DNA of 6,952 nucleotides from Gammaproteobacteria bacterium (GTDB lineage Bacteria > Pseudomonadota > Gammaproteobacteria > Pseudomonadales > Halieaceae): positions 853 to 7,804 of the forward strand of contig JAAEZV010000073.1 of NCBI GenBank assembly GCA_018222695.1. The letters run 5' to 3'. The notes under the pieces are model-generated. The model saw nothing but the letters and a program-made list of their open reading frames with translations. It did no database searches and was not told where the DNA came from. Below are positions 1-6,952 of this stretch, piece after piece; within the stretch, counting starts at the first letter, position 1; each line of letters opens with the position of its first letter. The position numbers and the translations under genes are program-made.

Positions 1-176
1 CACATAGCCAGAAAGCGGTCCAGACGCGCATCAATCGCCTGTTTTTGTGCCTGCGAATAACCATTCCAGTCGATCACCTCATGCGCAAAGCGCTTGCAAC
101 CGCGACAAACCGCATCACCGATACCGGTGGAGCAGACGCCGATGCAGGGTGTTCTAATGGGATTGAGGTCAGACAC
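1..176 (-). CDS. DUF1289 family small cysteine-rich protein (N-terminal part; C-terminus beyond the left edge)
   Basis: Reading the minus strand from a GTG at 176-174 gives 58 residues beginning MSDLNPIRTPCIGVC and continuing open off the window edge. Four cysteines at residues 11, 15, 24 and 27 form a CX3C-X8-CX2C pattern, followed by a conserved-looking E-x-x-x-W and a Gln/Lys/Ala-rich helix. This is the hallmark of the DUF1289 family, short bacterial proteins (often about 60-90 residues) of unknown biochemical function, sometimes called predicted Fe-S or metal-binding proteins because of the cysteines. The GTG start is supported by GGAGG at 185-181, four bases upstream, and by the absence of an in-frame ATG, GTG or TTG further upstream as far as 240. 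It is divergent from acnB. Family assignment is firm; any link to Fe-S metabolism is inference. Confidence 0.85.
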   Translation of the reverse strand, partial: MSDLNPIRTPCIGVCSTGIGDAVCRGCKRFAHEVIDWNGYSQAQKQAIDARLDRFLAM

Positions 177-196
177 GGTTCCTCCGAGGCGAGCGA

Positions 197-223
197 AGTT
201 TAGCAGTTTCTGTGTCGAGGCAA
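197..223 (-). promoter_or_regulatory. Possible weak sigma70-type promoter for the DUF1289 gene
   Basis: On the minus strand TTGCCT (223-218) and TAAACT (202-197) lie 15 bases apart, each matching four of six consensus bases. Transcription would start near 190, just ahead of the GGAGG ribosome binding site. The spacer is shorter than the usual 16-18 bases, so this is only a candidate. Confidence 0.22.
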
Positions 224-261
224 CGCCCCTGCCATCGGCTGAATGAATGAGGGATATTCAA

Positions 262-276
262 ACCGTCGTTAACGGT
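262..276. repeat. 15-bp inverted repeat, candidate operator upstream of acnB
   Basis: ACCGT (262-266) and ACGGT (272-276) are exact reverse complements separated by CGTTA; the embedded 8-mer CGTTAACG (267-274) is itself a perfect palindrome. It sits 17 bases before the acnB -10 box and so covers the expected -35 position. That placement suits a repressor or activator site, but the arms are short and no known regulator's consensus is matched convincingly. A second short repeat, TGAAT/ATTCA (244-248 and 256-260), lies just upstream. Confidence 0.3.
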
Positions 277-299
277 GAAAACAGTCGCCAAGCTATAAT
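269..299 (+). promoter_or_regulatory. Probable sigma70 promoter of acnB
   Basis: A perfect TATAAT box lies at 294-299. The best -35 match is TTAACG (269-274), four of six bases but with a long 19-base spacer, so the -35 is poor and activation by a bound regulator is possible. Transcription would begin around 305-307, giving a leader of roughly 33 bases before the acnB ATG at 339. The -10 is convincing; the -35 is not. Confidence 0.6.
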
Positions 300-324
300 C
301 GCGGCATCAAGACCCTTGCATGTA

Positions 325-330
325 AAAGGA
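325..330 (+). promoter_or_regulatory. Ribosome binding site of acnB
   Basis: AAAGGA ends eight bases before the ATG at 339. This good match and spacing fix the acnB start and argue against the overlapping reading frame that begins at 247. Confidence 0.75.
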
Positions 331-338
331 CGCTGTAA

Positions 339-2951
339 ATGCTGGAAGCCTACCGTCAACACGTCGCCGACCGCGCCGCCCAAAGTATACCCCCTGCTCC
401 GCTATCCCCAGAGCAGGTTGCCGACTTATTGGAACTGCTGAAGAACCCACCAGCGGGCGAGGAAGCCTTTCTTGTCGAACTGCTGACCGAGCGAGTCCCT
501 CCGGGGGTTGATGAGGCCGCCTATGTCAAAGCCGGCTTCCTGTCGGCGCTGGCGAACGGGGAAACCAGCTGTGATTTGATTGACCGCGAGCATGCCATTC
601 GCCTACTGGGCGACATGCATGGTGGCTACAACATCGCCACGCTGGTCGGATTACTCGACGATGCGGCGCTGGGCACTCACGCAGCAAGAGAACTGAAACA
701 GACGTTACTGGTGTTTGACGCCTTTCATGACGTGGTAGAGCTGGCGAACGGCGGATCAAAGAATGCCCAAGCCGTTTTGGAGAGCTGGGCGGCCGGAGAA
801 TGGTTCACCGAACGCCCCGAGGTGCCTGAGTCACTTAAAATGGTGGTATTCAAAGTCACCGGAGAAACCAATACCGATGACCTCTCCCCCGCTCCCGACG
901 CCTGGTCGCGCCCCGATATCCCGCTGCACGCGCTGGCCATGTTCAAGATGGCCCGAGACGGTATTGAACCCGATGCGCCGGGCGTCACCGGCCCACTGAA
1001 ACAAATCGAGGCAATCAAGCAGGCAGGTCTGCCGGTAGCATTTGTTGGCGATGTAGTGGGAACAGGATCATCGCGCAAATCTGCCACCAACTCTGTGCTC
1101 TGGTTCTTCGGTGAAGATACGCCCGGCATCCCAAACAAAAGGGCTGGTGGCGTCTGCATTGGCGGCAAGGTCGCGCCCATCTTCTACAACACGATGGAGG
1201 ACGCCGGCGCACTGGTATTCGAGGCGCCCGTTGATTCGCTCGGCATGGGTGATGTGATCGAGATCCGTCCCTATGACGGCAAAATCCTGTCAGAGAGTGG
1301 CGATGTACTGTCGGAATTCGCCCTACGCTCCGACGTGCTGCTGGATGAAGTCCGCGCAGGCGGGCGCATCAATCTCATTATCGGGCGCGGCCTCACCGGA
1401 AAGGCGCGAGAGGCGCTTGGACTGGGGGAGACCGACCTATTTCGAACCCCAGAGCCCCCGCAGCACTCCGACAAAGGCTTCACGCTGGCTCAGAAAATGG
1501 TGGGGCGCGCGTGCGGCGTAGAAGGCATTCGACCCGGCACCTACTGTGAACCGCGCATGACGACTGTGGGCTCACAGGACACCACAGGCCCGATGACACG
1601 GGATGAGTTACAGGATCTCGCCTGTTTAGGCTTTTCGGCCGACCTGACAATGCAATCCTTTTGTCATACCGCGGCTTATCCAAAGCCGGTCGACATCGAC
1701 ACGCAGCACACGCTGCCCGATTTCATCATGACCCGTGGCGGCGTCTCTCTGCGCCCTGGAGATGGGATTATCCATAGCTGGCTCAACAGAATGTTGTTAC
1801 CGGACACCGTTGGCACCGGGGGTGACTCCCACACCCGCTTCCCCATGGGCATCTCATTTCCCGCAGGCTCCGGCCTGGTGGCTTTTGCCGCTGCAACAGG
1901 CGTGATGCCACTGGACATGCCCGAATCAGTGCTGGTCCGCTTCAAGGGCGAGATGCAGCTGGGCGTGACCCTCCGGGATCTGGTGCATGCGATTCCCTAC
2001 TATGCGATCCAGCAGGGGCTGCTGACAGTCGAGAAAAAAGGTAAGAAAAACATATTCTCAGGGCGGATTCTTGAGATTGAAGGTTTAGATTCGCTGACCG
2101 TTGAACAGGCGTTTGAACTGTCGGATGCGTCAGCAGAGCGATCGGCCGCCGGATGCACTATCAAGCTCGGGGAAGCCACCATTGCTGAGTACCTGCGCTC
2201 CAATATCGTGTTGCTGCGCTCCATGATCGCCGAGGGCTACGGCGACGCTCGCACGCTTGAGCGTCGGGCGAGAAATATGGAGGCCTGGCTTCAGAATCCG
2301 GATCTACTTCAAGCAGATGCAGACGTAGAGTACGCGGCAGTCATTGAAATTGATTTGGCAGAAATCGATCAGCCGATTGTCTGTGCGCCCAATGACCCCG
2401 ACGATGCGCGTCTTCTCTCAGAAGTACAGGGAGATCAGGTTGACGAGGTATTTATCGGCAGTTGCATGACCAACATTGGCCATTTCCGGGCCGCCGGTGA
2501 GCTACTAGAGGCACATGGCGCACCCGTCAGCACGAGGATGTGGATTTGCCCCCCTACCCGGATGGACGAACATCAGCTCATGGAAGAAGGCTACTACGCG
2601 ATCTTCGGTCGGGCGGGCGCGCGTACCGAGATGCCGGGCTGCTCGCTGTGTATGGGCAACCAGGCCAGAGTCGCACCGAAATCGACGGTGCTGTCGACGT
2701 CTACCCGTAACTTCCCGAATCGGCTCGGCGAAGGAGCGAATGTGTATCTCACCTCCGCTGAACTCGCCGCGGTCGGCGCACTGCTCGGCAAATTACCGAC
2801 CCCTGCCGAGTATCTGGAATACGCCGGCAAGATCGACTCTATGGCAGATGAGATCTACCGCTATATGAACTTCGATCAGGTTGTGGCCTTCCAGAAGCTG
2901 GCCGAGGACGGCGAGCGCATTGCGGCAACGATTATTGATGAAGTCGCTTGA
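339..2951 (+). CDS. acnB: Aconitate hydratase B (bifunctional aconitase / 2-methylisocitrate dehydratase)
   Basis: This complete 870-residue protein is close to the 865 of E. coli AcnB. AcnB is a cytosolic [4Fe-4S] enzyme interconverting citrate and isocitrate via cis-aconitate, and in this family also hydrates 2-methyl-cis-aconitate in the methylcitrate cycle. The domain order is that of the B type: an N-terminal HEAT-like helical domain (about 1-160), the swivel domain moved to the front (about 165-380), then the three-part catalytic core (about 390-870). Visible motifs are [14 protein letters not shown] at 178-191, with the substrate-binding Arg191; GSSRKS at 243-248; GGDSHTRFP in the core; and the cluster ligands Cys709 (GSCMTN), Cys768 and Cys771 (GCSLC). 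All lie within one residue of the E. coli numbering. The start is set by AAAGGA eight bases upstream. The gene is transcribed alone, divergent from DUF1289 and convergent with metZ. In E. coli the apo-form binds mRNA; whether it does here is unknown. Confidence 0.98.
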   Translation: MLEAYRQHVADRAAQSIPPAPLSPEQVADLLELLKNPPAGEEAFLVELLTERVPPGVDEAAYVKAGFLSALANGETSCDLIDREHAIRLLGDMHGGYNIATLVGLLDDAALGTHAARELKQTLLVFDAFHDVVELANGGSKNAQAVLESWAAGEWFTERPEVPESLKMVVFKVTGETNTDDLSPAPDAWSRPDIPLHALAMFKMARDGIEPDAPGVTGPLKQIEAIKQAGLPVAFVGDVVGTGSSRKSATNSVLWFFGEDTPGIPNKRAGGVCIGGKVAPIFYNTMEDAGALVFEAPVDSLGMGDVIEIRPYDGKILSESGDVLSEFALRSDVLLDEVRAGGRINLIIGRGLTGKAREALGLGETDLFRTPEPPQHSDKGFTLAQKMVGRACGVEGIRPGTYCEPRMTTVGSQDTTGPMTRDELQDLACLGFSADLTMQSFCHTAAYPKPVDIDTQHTLPDFIMTRGGVSLRPGDGIIHSWLNRMLLPDTVGTGGDSHTRFPMGISFPAGSGLVAFAAATGVMPLDMPESVLVRFKGEMQLGVTLRDLVHAIPYYAIQQGLLTVEKKGKKNIFSGRILEIEGLDSLTVEQAFELSDASAERSAAGCTIKLGEATIAEYLRSNIVLLRSMIAEGYGDARTLERRARNMEAWLQNPDLLQADADVEYAAVIEIDLAEIDQPIVCAPNDPDDARLLSEVQGDQVDEVFIGSCMTNIGHFRAAGELLEAHGAPVSTRMWICPPTRMDEHQLMEEGYYAIFGRAGARTEMPGCSLCMGNQARVAPKSTVLSTSTRNFPNRLGEGANVYLTSAELAAVGALLGKLPTPAEYLEYAGKIDSMADEIYRYMNFDQVVAFQKLAEDGERIAATIIDEVA

Positions 2952-2952
2952 G

Positions 2953-2968
2953 CGCACCCACTGGTGTG
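2953..2968 (+). terminator. Short hairpin directly after the acnB stop codon
   Basis: CGCACC (2953-2958) pairs with GGTGTG (2963-2968) around a CACT loop, including one G-U pair, beginning two bases after the TGA stop. A further AGCC/GGCT mini-stem follows (2973-2976 with 2982-2985). No T-run follows either, so neither is a standard intrinsic terminator; they may only protect the 3' end or be chance. Confidence 0.25.
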
Positions 2969-2998
2969 GCTGAGCCTGCCGGGCTGGCGTCATCGCGA

Positions 2999-3048
2999 CG
3001 CTGAGTACAGTCGGGTGAAAGTGGCCTTAGCGGCCTAGCGACTCAGCG
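2999..3048. terminator. Candidate bidirectional stem-loop at the acnB/metZ convergent end
   Basis: CGCTGAGT (2999-3006) is an exact reverse complement of ACTCAGCG (3041-3048), an 8-bp stem. Inside the 34-base loop, GGCC (3023-3026) can pair with GGCC (3032-3035), and a competing pairing AGTCG/CGACT (3009-3013 with 3039-3043) is possible. The right arm lies within the last codons of metZ and its TAG stop falls in the loop. Sitting between converging genes it could end transcription from both sides, but it lacks T-tracts, so Rho-dependent ending is equally likely. Confidence 0.3.
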
Positions 3049-4237
3049 CAGCGAAGCCACGCAGACAGTCTGACTGCAGATCCTCGAGATCCTCCAGACC
3101 CACAGCAATCCGAACCAACCCTTCGGAGATGCCGGCGGCTCCGCGCTGCTCGGCTGTCAGGCGCCCATGAGTCGTCGACGCTGGATGCACGATGGTGGTC
3201 TTGGCGTCTCCGAGGTTGGCTGTGAGCGACATGAGCTCGGTCCCATTGATGAACTGCCAGGCCGCCTTGCGGCCACCTGCTACCTCAAATGCCAGCACCC
3301 CACCAAAACCTTTCTGCTGACGGACCGCCAAGGCATGGCCGGGATGATCAGTCAGCCCGCAGTAATGTACCGCTTCCACCAGAGAATGCTCGGCCAGCCA
3401 TTCAGCCAGACGCTGCGCGTTGTCAGAATGGGCACGCATTCTGAGGTCTAGCGTTTCCAGCCCCTTCAGCATCACCCAGGCATTAAACGCGCTCATTGTG
3501 GGGCCACAGGAGCGGTTGAACGCCACTACCGGTGTGATCAATTCCTCTGCTCCCACCAGAGCGCCACCCAATACTCTACCTTGCCCATCCAGATACTTGG
3601 TCGCAGAGTGGGTCACGATGTCAGCACCCAGCAGCAAGGGCGTTTGGAGCGCCGGCGAGCAGAAACAATTGTCGACGGCCAGTATGGCGCCAATGTCCTG
3701 ACTGATCTGGGAGAGTGCAGCAATATCTGCCACAGCATTGAGCGGATTCGACGGCGTCTCGATGAAGAGCATCCGGGTATTCGACTGGGCCGCGCCACGC
3801 CACTCATCGGGATCAGTGAGCGGAACAAAACTCACCTCAACGCCAAATTTCTGCAACGTATTCTGGAACAGACCCACCGTGGCGCCAAAGACATCGCGTG
3901 AACACAGTACATGATCGCCAGACTTGAGATGGGTTAGGCATAGCGCCAAGATGGCCGACATCCCCGACGCGGTGGCGACGGCCGCATCGCCCTGCTCAAG
4001 CGCGGCTAATCGCTCCTCAAAAGCCCTGACGGTCGGATTGGTATAGCGGGAATAGACGTTGCCATCGACCTCACCGGCAAACTTTGCCGCGGCATCCTCA
4101 GGCGAATCAAATAGGAAACTGGAAGAAGTAAAGATGGGCTCAGCGTGCTCACCCTCGGGCGTCCGCCGAATGCCGGACCTGATAGCGCGGGTGCGAGGCC
4201 CCGCATCATCAAGCCATTTACCCGTCTCTTTCGTCAT
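3035..4237 (-). CDS. metZ: O-succinylhomoserine sulfhydrylase
   Basis: This complete 400-residue member of the Cys/Met-metabolism PLP-dependent family (fold type I) joins sulfide to O-succinylhomoserine to give homocysteine, bypassing the cystathionine route of methionine synthesis in the cytosol. The PLP-binding lysine is Lys214 in SATKYLDGQGR. The YSRYTNPT segment (62-69) supplies Tyr62 and Arg64, which typically contact the cofactor phosphate of the neighbouring subunit. The SGMSAI segment near residue 91 and the VDNCF segment are the other cofactor-site stretches. The C-terminal SLTANLGDAKTTIVHPASTTH block is typical of the family. The length, the DGQGR sequence after the lysine and the position after purF favour MetZ over MetB or MetY, as in Pseudomonas. 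The ATG lies three bases after the purF stop and has no clear Shine-Dalgarno sequence, pointing to translational coupling. Exact substrate preference is inferred from family likeness. Confidence 0.93.
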   Translation of the reverse strand: MTKETGKWLDDAGPRTRAIRSGIRRTPEGEHAEPIFTSSSFLFDSPEDAAAKFAGEVDGNVYSRYTNPTVRAFEERLAALEQGDAAVATASGMSAILALCLTHLKSGDHVLCSRDVFGATVGLFQNTLQKFGVEVSFVPLTDPDEWRGAAQSNTRMLFIETPSNPLNAVADIAALSQISQDIGAILAVDNCFCSPALQTPLLLGADIVTHSATKYLDGQGRVLGGALVGAEELITPVVAFNRSCGPTMSAFNAWVMLKGLETLDLRMRAHSDNAQRLAEWLAEHSLVEAVHYCGLTDHPGHALAVRQQKGFGGVLAFEVAGGRKAAWQFINGTELMSLTANLGDAKTTIVHPASTTHGRLTAEQRGAAGISEGLVRIAVGLEDLEDLQSDCLRGFAALSR

Positions 4238-4240
4238 GAC

Positions 4241-5764
4241 TCAGTTGTCGTTGTGGAGGCCGACAACCGCCCCTTCACTGGCGCCCGGGAACGGACCGCG
4301 TCCCTTGGCACCATCGGCGCGCGCAGCCTCAATCGATTGCAGGTATTGATCATCAATATTCCCGGCGAGGTACTGGCCGTCGAACACTGACGACTCGAAT
4401 CCGTCGACTTCGGGGTTACCTTCGCGCGAACATTCGATCAGGTCTTCGAGATCCTGATAGACCAACCAGTCTGCACCAATTTCCTCGCGCACCTCCTCAA
4501 CGGTTCTACCATGGGCAATCAGCTCGGTGGCTGCGGGCATATCGATGCCATACACGTTGGGGAATCTCACCGGTGGTGCTGCTGAAGCGAAGTAAACCTG
4601 CCGCGCACCCGCTTCGCGGGCCATTTGAATAATCTGGCCGCACGTCGTGCCCCGCACGATGGAGTCGTCAATCAGCAGGACGGTTTTATCCTGAAACTCC
4701 AGCGGCACCGGATTGAGCTTCTGCCTCACAGACTTTTTCCGTTCACTCTGCCCCGGGATGATGAAAGTGCGTCCAATGTAGCGATTTTTCATAAAGCCTT
4801 CGCGGAACTTGACCCCCAATTCGTAGGCCAACGACTGCCCCGCAACCCGGCTGGTATCCGGAATAGGAATCACGACATCGATATCGTTCTCGGGTCGCTC
4901 TCGCAGAATCTTTTTGGCCAGCGCTGCGCCCTGGCGCATGCGCGTCTTATAGACCGAGATGCTATCGATGAGAGAATCGGGACGCGCGAAATAAACGTGT
5001 TCAAAAATGCAGGGGGTTAGTTTTGGTGAATCGGCACATTGCTGACGATGGAGCTCACCGGCCTGCGTGACACAAATGGCTTCCCCCGGCAACACATCGC
5101 CCAGTAACTCGAAACCCCATACGTCCAGCGCCACGCTCTCCGAAGCGACCATGTACTCAGTACCGCCCGCTTTGCCCTCACGCTGCCCGACGACCAGTGG
5201 ACGAATGCCGTTAGGATCGCGGAATGCCACCAGACCAAAGCCGGAAATCAGCGCCACTGAGGCATAACCGCCCTCGCAGCGTTTGTGAACCACCTTGATG
5301 GCGTCGAAAATGTCGCTGGCAGTGGGCTGAAGCTTACCCAGGCGATGCAGCTCGTGGGCAAATACATTGAGCAGCACCTCGGAATCCGAATCCGTATTCA
5401 GGTGGCGGAGATCCGACTGGAACAACTCATCTGATAAAAACGCGGAGTTAGTGAGGTTCCCGTTGTGCGCCAGCGCTATACCGTAGGGAGAGTTCACATA
5501 GAACGGCTGGGCCAATGCGGTGCCTGAGCTGCCCTGCGTGGGATAACGGACGTGTCCGATGCCAAAGCGGCCCAGTAGCTGGGACATGTGACTGGTACGA
5601 AAAACGTCGCGCACAAGGCCCTCGCCCTTGCGCTGCATGAGCTTGCCCTCTGAACAGGTCATGATGCCAGCTGCATCCTGACCGCGGTGCTGAAGCATAG
5701 TCAGCGCATCGTAGATATCAGCGGCAACATCCCGCTCTGCGACCAACCCTACCAGTCCACACAT
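4241..5764 (-). CDS. purF: Amidophosphoribosyltransferase (glutamine PRPP amidotransferase)
   Basis: This complete 507-residue enzyme (505 in E. coli) carries out the first committed step of de novo purine synthesis: PRPP plus glutamine gives 5-phosphoribosylamine. The N-terminal Ntn-type glutaminase domain (about 2-240) starts MCGLVG, so removal of Met exposes the nucleophile Cys2; GHVRYPT with Arg73, HNGN with Asn101-Gly102, and Asp127 complete the glutamine site. The phosphoribosyltransferase domain (about 260-470) has VIPIPDTS, the flexible-loop KNRYIGRTF starting at Lys326, and the PRPP-binding LLIDDSIVRGTT with Asp366 and Asp367, the same numbering as E. coli. The protein has no N-terminal propeptide, as expected for the E. 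coli-type enzyme. The ATG is preceded by GGAGAGG (5775-5769) four bases upstream. It lies 15 bases after cvpA and three before metZ. No PurR-like operator is visible immediately upstream. Confidence 0.98.
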   Translation of the reverse strand: MCGLVGLVAERDVAADIYDALTMLQHRGQDAAGIMTCSEGKLMQRKGEGLVRDVFRTSHMSQLLGRFGIGHVRYPTQGSSGTALAQPFYVNSPYGIALAHNGNLTNSAFLSDELFQSDLRHLNTDSDSEVLLNVFAHELHRLGKLQPTASDIFDAIKVVHKRCEGGYASVALISGFGLVAFRDPNGIRPLVVGQREGKAGGTEYMVASESVALDVWGFELLGDVLPGEAICVTQAGELHRQQCADSPKLTPCIFEHVYFARPDSLIDSISVYKTRMRQGAALAKKILRERPENDIDVVIPIPDTSRVAGQSLAYELGVKFREGFMKNRYIGRTFIIPGQSERKKSVRQKLNPVPLEFQDKTVLLIDDSIVRGTTCGQIIQMAREAGARQVYFASAAPPVRFPNVYGIDMPAATELIAHGRTVEEVREEIGADWLVYQDLEDLIECSREGNPEVDGFESSVFDGQYLAGNIDDQYLQSIEAARADGAKGRGPFPGASEGAVVGLHNDN

Positions 5765-5768
5765 AGTG

Positions 5769-5775
5769 CCTCTCC
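5769..5775 (-). promoter_or_regulatory. Ribosome binding site of purF
   Basis: The minus-strand sequence GGAGAGG lies in the 15-base cvpA-purF gap and ends four bases before the ATG at 5764. It fixes the start, which is also required to place the catalytic cysteine at residue 2. Confidence 0.7.
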
Positions 5776-5779
5776 GGCC

Positions 5780-6349
5780 TTAGAGCATTTCACTCGAATC
5801 GATGGTGTCCTTCACCGCCTCAGTCGGCTCCGACTCCAAGACCCGGTCAAAGTTCGCGCCGATCCATTCAGCGACCCATTCTACAGGCTCCATCAGCACC
5901 GCCGCGTCCAATAGGTCCTCGTCGGAATCAGGCAGGGCTGCGCGCAGCAGGATACTGATTGCGGCAACGATGATCACCCCCCGAAGCAGGCCAAAAATAC
6001 CGCCCAGTAAGCGATTACCAACATTAAAGCCCGGTTGTCGCATCTGCTTGGATAAAAAAGCGGCGATCACGCCAAACATCATCAGCACAGCAATGAAAGT
6101 CAGCGCCCACCCTAGCAGATACCGGGTGGTCGGCTCGTCGATCAGGTTTCGTGCCAAGTCAGCGACCGAGTCGGCCACCACATTGGCGAGAAGGAATGCA
6201 CTAACCCAACCGATAATCGAAAGCGCCTCGCGCGCGAAGCCTCTTGCTATGCCGTAGCCTGAGGAGACCAACCAGACAAGCACAATGACCCAATCAAACA
6301 GGTTGAAGCTGCGGATCGCTGACCCAAGCTGATCCAATAGTTCCGCCAC
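5780..6349 (-). CDS. cvpA: CvpA family inner-membrane protein
   Basis: This 189-residue polytopic membrane protein is the homologue of E. coli CvpA, first named for its need in colicin V production and since tied to envelope integrity; its molecular activity is unknown. Four hydrophobic segments are visible at about 18-35, 43-63, 77-99 and 115-139. Between them stand the family's most constant stretches: ARGFAREALS (35-44) and GNRLLGGIFGLLRG (111-124). A soluble acidic C-terminal tail of about 50 residues follows. The start is a GTG one base after the TAA of the SPOR gene; no strong Shine-Dalgarno sequence precedes it, so coupling is likely. Compared from memory with other CvpA proteins, the 15 residues before LFDW look like a slight N-terminal extension, and a later TTG start (codon 5) is an alternative. 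It sits in its usual place directly upstream of purF. Confidence 0.92.
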   Translation of the reverse strand: MAELLDQLGSAIRSFNLFDWVIVLVWLVSSGYGIARGFAREALSIIGWVSAFLLANVVADSVADLARNLIDEPTTRYLLGWALTFIAVLMMFGVIAAFLSKQMRQPGFNVGNRLLGGIFGLLRGVIIVAAISILLRAALPDSDEDLLDAAVLMEPVEWVAEWIGANFDRVLESEPTEAVKDTIDSSEML

Positions 6350-6350
6350 G

Positions 6351-6952
6351 TTACTGTTCGTACCTCAGAATCTGGGAGTCAACTTTGAGCACGGCATCGA
6401 TGTCGGGCTTGAGCCGCATCAGCGGCGCTCGCTCAGCATTCGGTCCAATCTGTACGCGAAACAGCTCATCATCCACTCGGACATAACGACTCGAGAACGC
6501 CTTGTAACCCCGCGACTGCAAACCCTCCACAAGCTCATTAGCGCGAGCCGCACTCCCCACCGTCGCGACCTGGAGAACGTAAAAGATCGCCAGCCCCTGA
6601 TCATCCACGATTGCATCATCGGACGGGGGTGCCAGCCTGGGCTGCGGTGCGGCGACCGACTTACTGTCTGGCAAATCGGCAAGGGAGTCGGCCGCAGCGT
6701 CGGTTTGGGTCTGGATATCGGCGACGTCTTGCACCTGCGACGGGTTTTTAGGGGGATCCGGCAGCTTTGGGGCCACAGAGGGCTCGAAGCTATCAGGTTC
6801 TGGAATCGGCGTCTGATCAATGACAGGTCGCTGGGACATCGGCTGCAGAACAATAGGCTCTCGCGTATCTGGCGTCACAAAGATCAAGGGCCAGAAAACA
6901 ATCCCCAGCGCCACTAATACCAGTGTCCCCACGAGCCGTTGCCTGAATAACG
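6351..6952 (-). CDS. SPOR-domain protein, DedD-like (5' end beyond the right edge)
   Basis: The frame stays open to the right edge. The apparent GTG start at 6932 is more likely an internal valine, because the codons before it read LFRQRLVGT, matching the RLVG lead-in to the membrane anchor of DedD proteins, so the true start lies outside. The visible part has one transmembrane helix (GTLVLVALGIVFWPLIF, codons from about 6929 to 6879), a long low-complexity Pro/Asp/Ser-rich periplasmic linker, and a C-terminal SPOR domain (about 6587-6354) with FYVLQVATVGS, a RANELVEGLQSRGYKAF helix and the FRVQIGP strand. SPOR domains bind glycan strands lacking stem peptides at the septum, and DedD acts in cell constriction. 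The gene ends one base before cvpA. In E. coli dedD and in Pseudomonas an equivalent SPOR gene hold this same position between folC and cvpA. Function as a division protein is inferred. Confidence 0.88.
   Translation of the reverse strand, partial: LFRQRLVGTLVLVALGIVFWPLIFVTPDTREPIVLQPMSQRPVIDQTPIPEPDSFEPSVAPKLPDPPKNPSQVQDVADIQTQTDAAADSLADLPDSKSVAAPQPRLAPPSDDAIVDDQGLAIFYVLQVATVGSAARANELVEGLQSRGYKAFSSRYVRVDDELFRVQIGPNAERAPLMRLKPDIDAVLKVDSQILRYEQ

Noticed and set aside
240..260. TGAATGAATGA short tandem repeat and TGAAT/ATTCA inverted repeat
   Set aside because: The repeat units and arms are too short to separate from chance; no known regulator or element fits.
274..287. Cra (FruR)-like site GGTGAAAACAGTC near the acnB promoter
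   Set aside because: The TGAA half fits, but required positions in the other half do not match the consensus; too weak to call.
247..441. 64-codon plus-strand frame starting upstream of acnB and overlapping its first 100 bases
   Set aside because: It starts upstream of the likely transcription start, lacks a ribosome binding site, and resembles no known family; acnB has a good site at 325-330 and full homology from its own ATG.
725..1180. 151-codon minus-strand frame inside acnB
   Set aside because: It is an out-of-frame shadow of a strongly recognised gene; its Ser/Pro/Thr-rich translation shows no domain or motif.
3167..3901. Several plus-strand frames of about 93-106 codons opposite metZ
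   Set aside because: All mirror the metZ coding frame, overlap one another and show no protein family features.
5802..6257. 151-codon plus-strand frame opposite cvpA
   Set aside because: It is the reverse-strand shadow of the cvpA coding sequence, with biased composition and no recognisable motif.
6930..6932. GTG as the start of the SPOR-domain protein
   Set aside because: The reading frame continues upstream to the window edge with LFRQRL, matching the usual lead-in to the DedD membrane helix, so the GTG is probably an internal valine codon.

Overview
The window looks like ordinary chromosomal housekeeping DNA from a moderately GC-rich gammaproteobacterium. The best clue is the gene order dedD-like SPOR gene, cvpA, purF, metZ, which from general knowledge matches Pseudomonas and relatives (Pseudomonadales in the wide sense, including the former Cellvibrionales). 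In Escherichia coli the purF neighbourhood does not contain metZ. The exact genus cannot be read from the sequence. I see no mobile element, tRNA, rRNA, CRISPR array or phage gene.

Layout: (1) 1-176, minus strand: the N-terminal 58 residues of a small four-cysteine DUF1289 protein that runs off the left edge. (2) 177-338: a divergent intergenic region with a perfect TATAAT box (294-299), an inverted repeat (262-276) and the acnB ribosome binding site. (3) 339-2951, plus strand: a complete acnB, aconitase B, 870 residues, with all three iron-sulfur cysteines. (4) 2952-3034: a short convergent gap between acnB and metZ with several hairpins but no T-tract. (5) 3035-6952, minus strand: a tightly packed unit read right to left as a 5'-truncated SPOR/DedD protein, cvpA, purF and metZ, with gaps of 1, 15 and 3 bases.

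How the genes work together: AcnB interconverts citrate and isocitrate in the TCA cycle and, in this family, can also act in the methylcitrate cycle. The minus-strand unit joins an envelope or division protein (SPOR), a membrane protein (CvpA), the committing enzyme of de novo purine synthesis (PurF) and a direct-sulfhydrylation enzyme of methionine synthesis (MetZ). The spacing implies one transcript with translational coupling from the SPOR gene through metZ.

Catalytic residues of AcnB, PurF and MetZ are all in place, and no frameshift or pseudogene is visible. I found no previously undescribed system. The items worth a second look are small: the inverted repeat over the presumed acnB -35 region, the atypical acnB/metZ convergent 3' end, and the start of cvpA.
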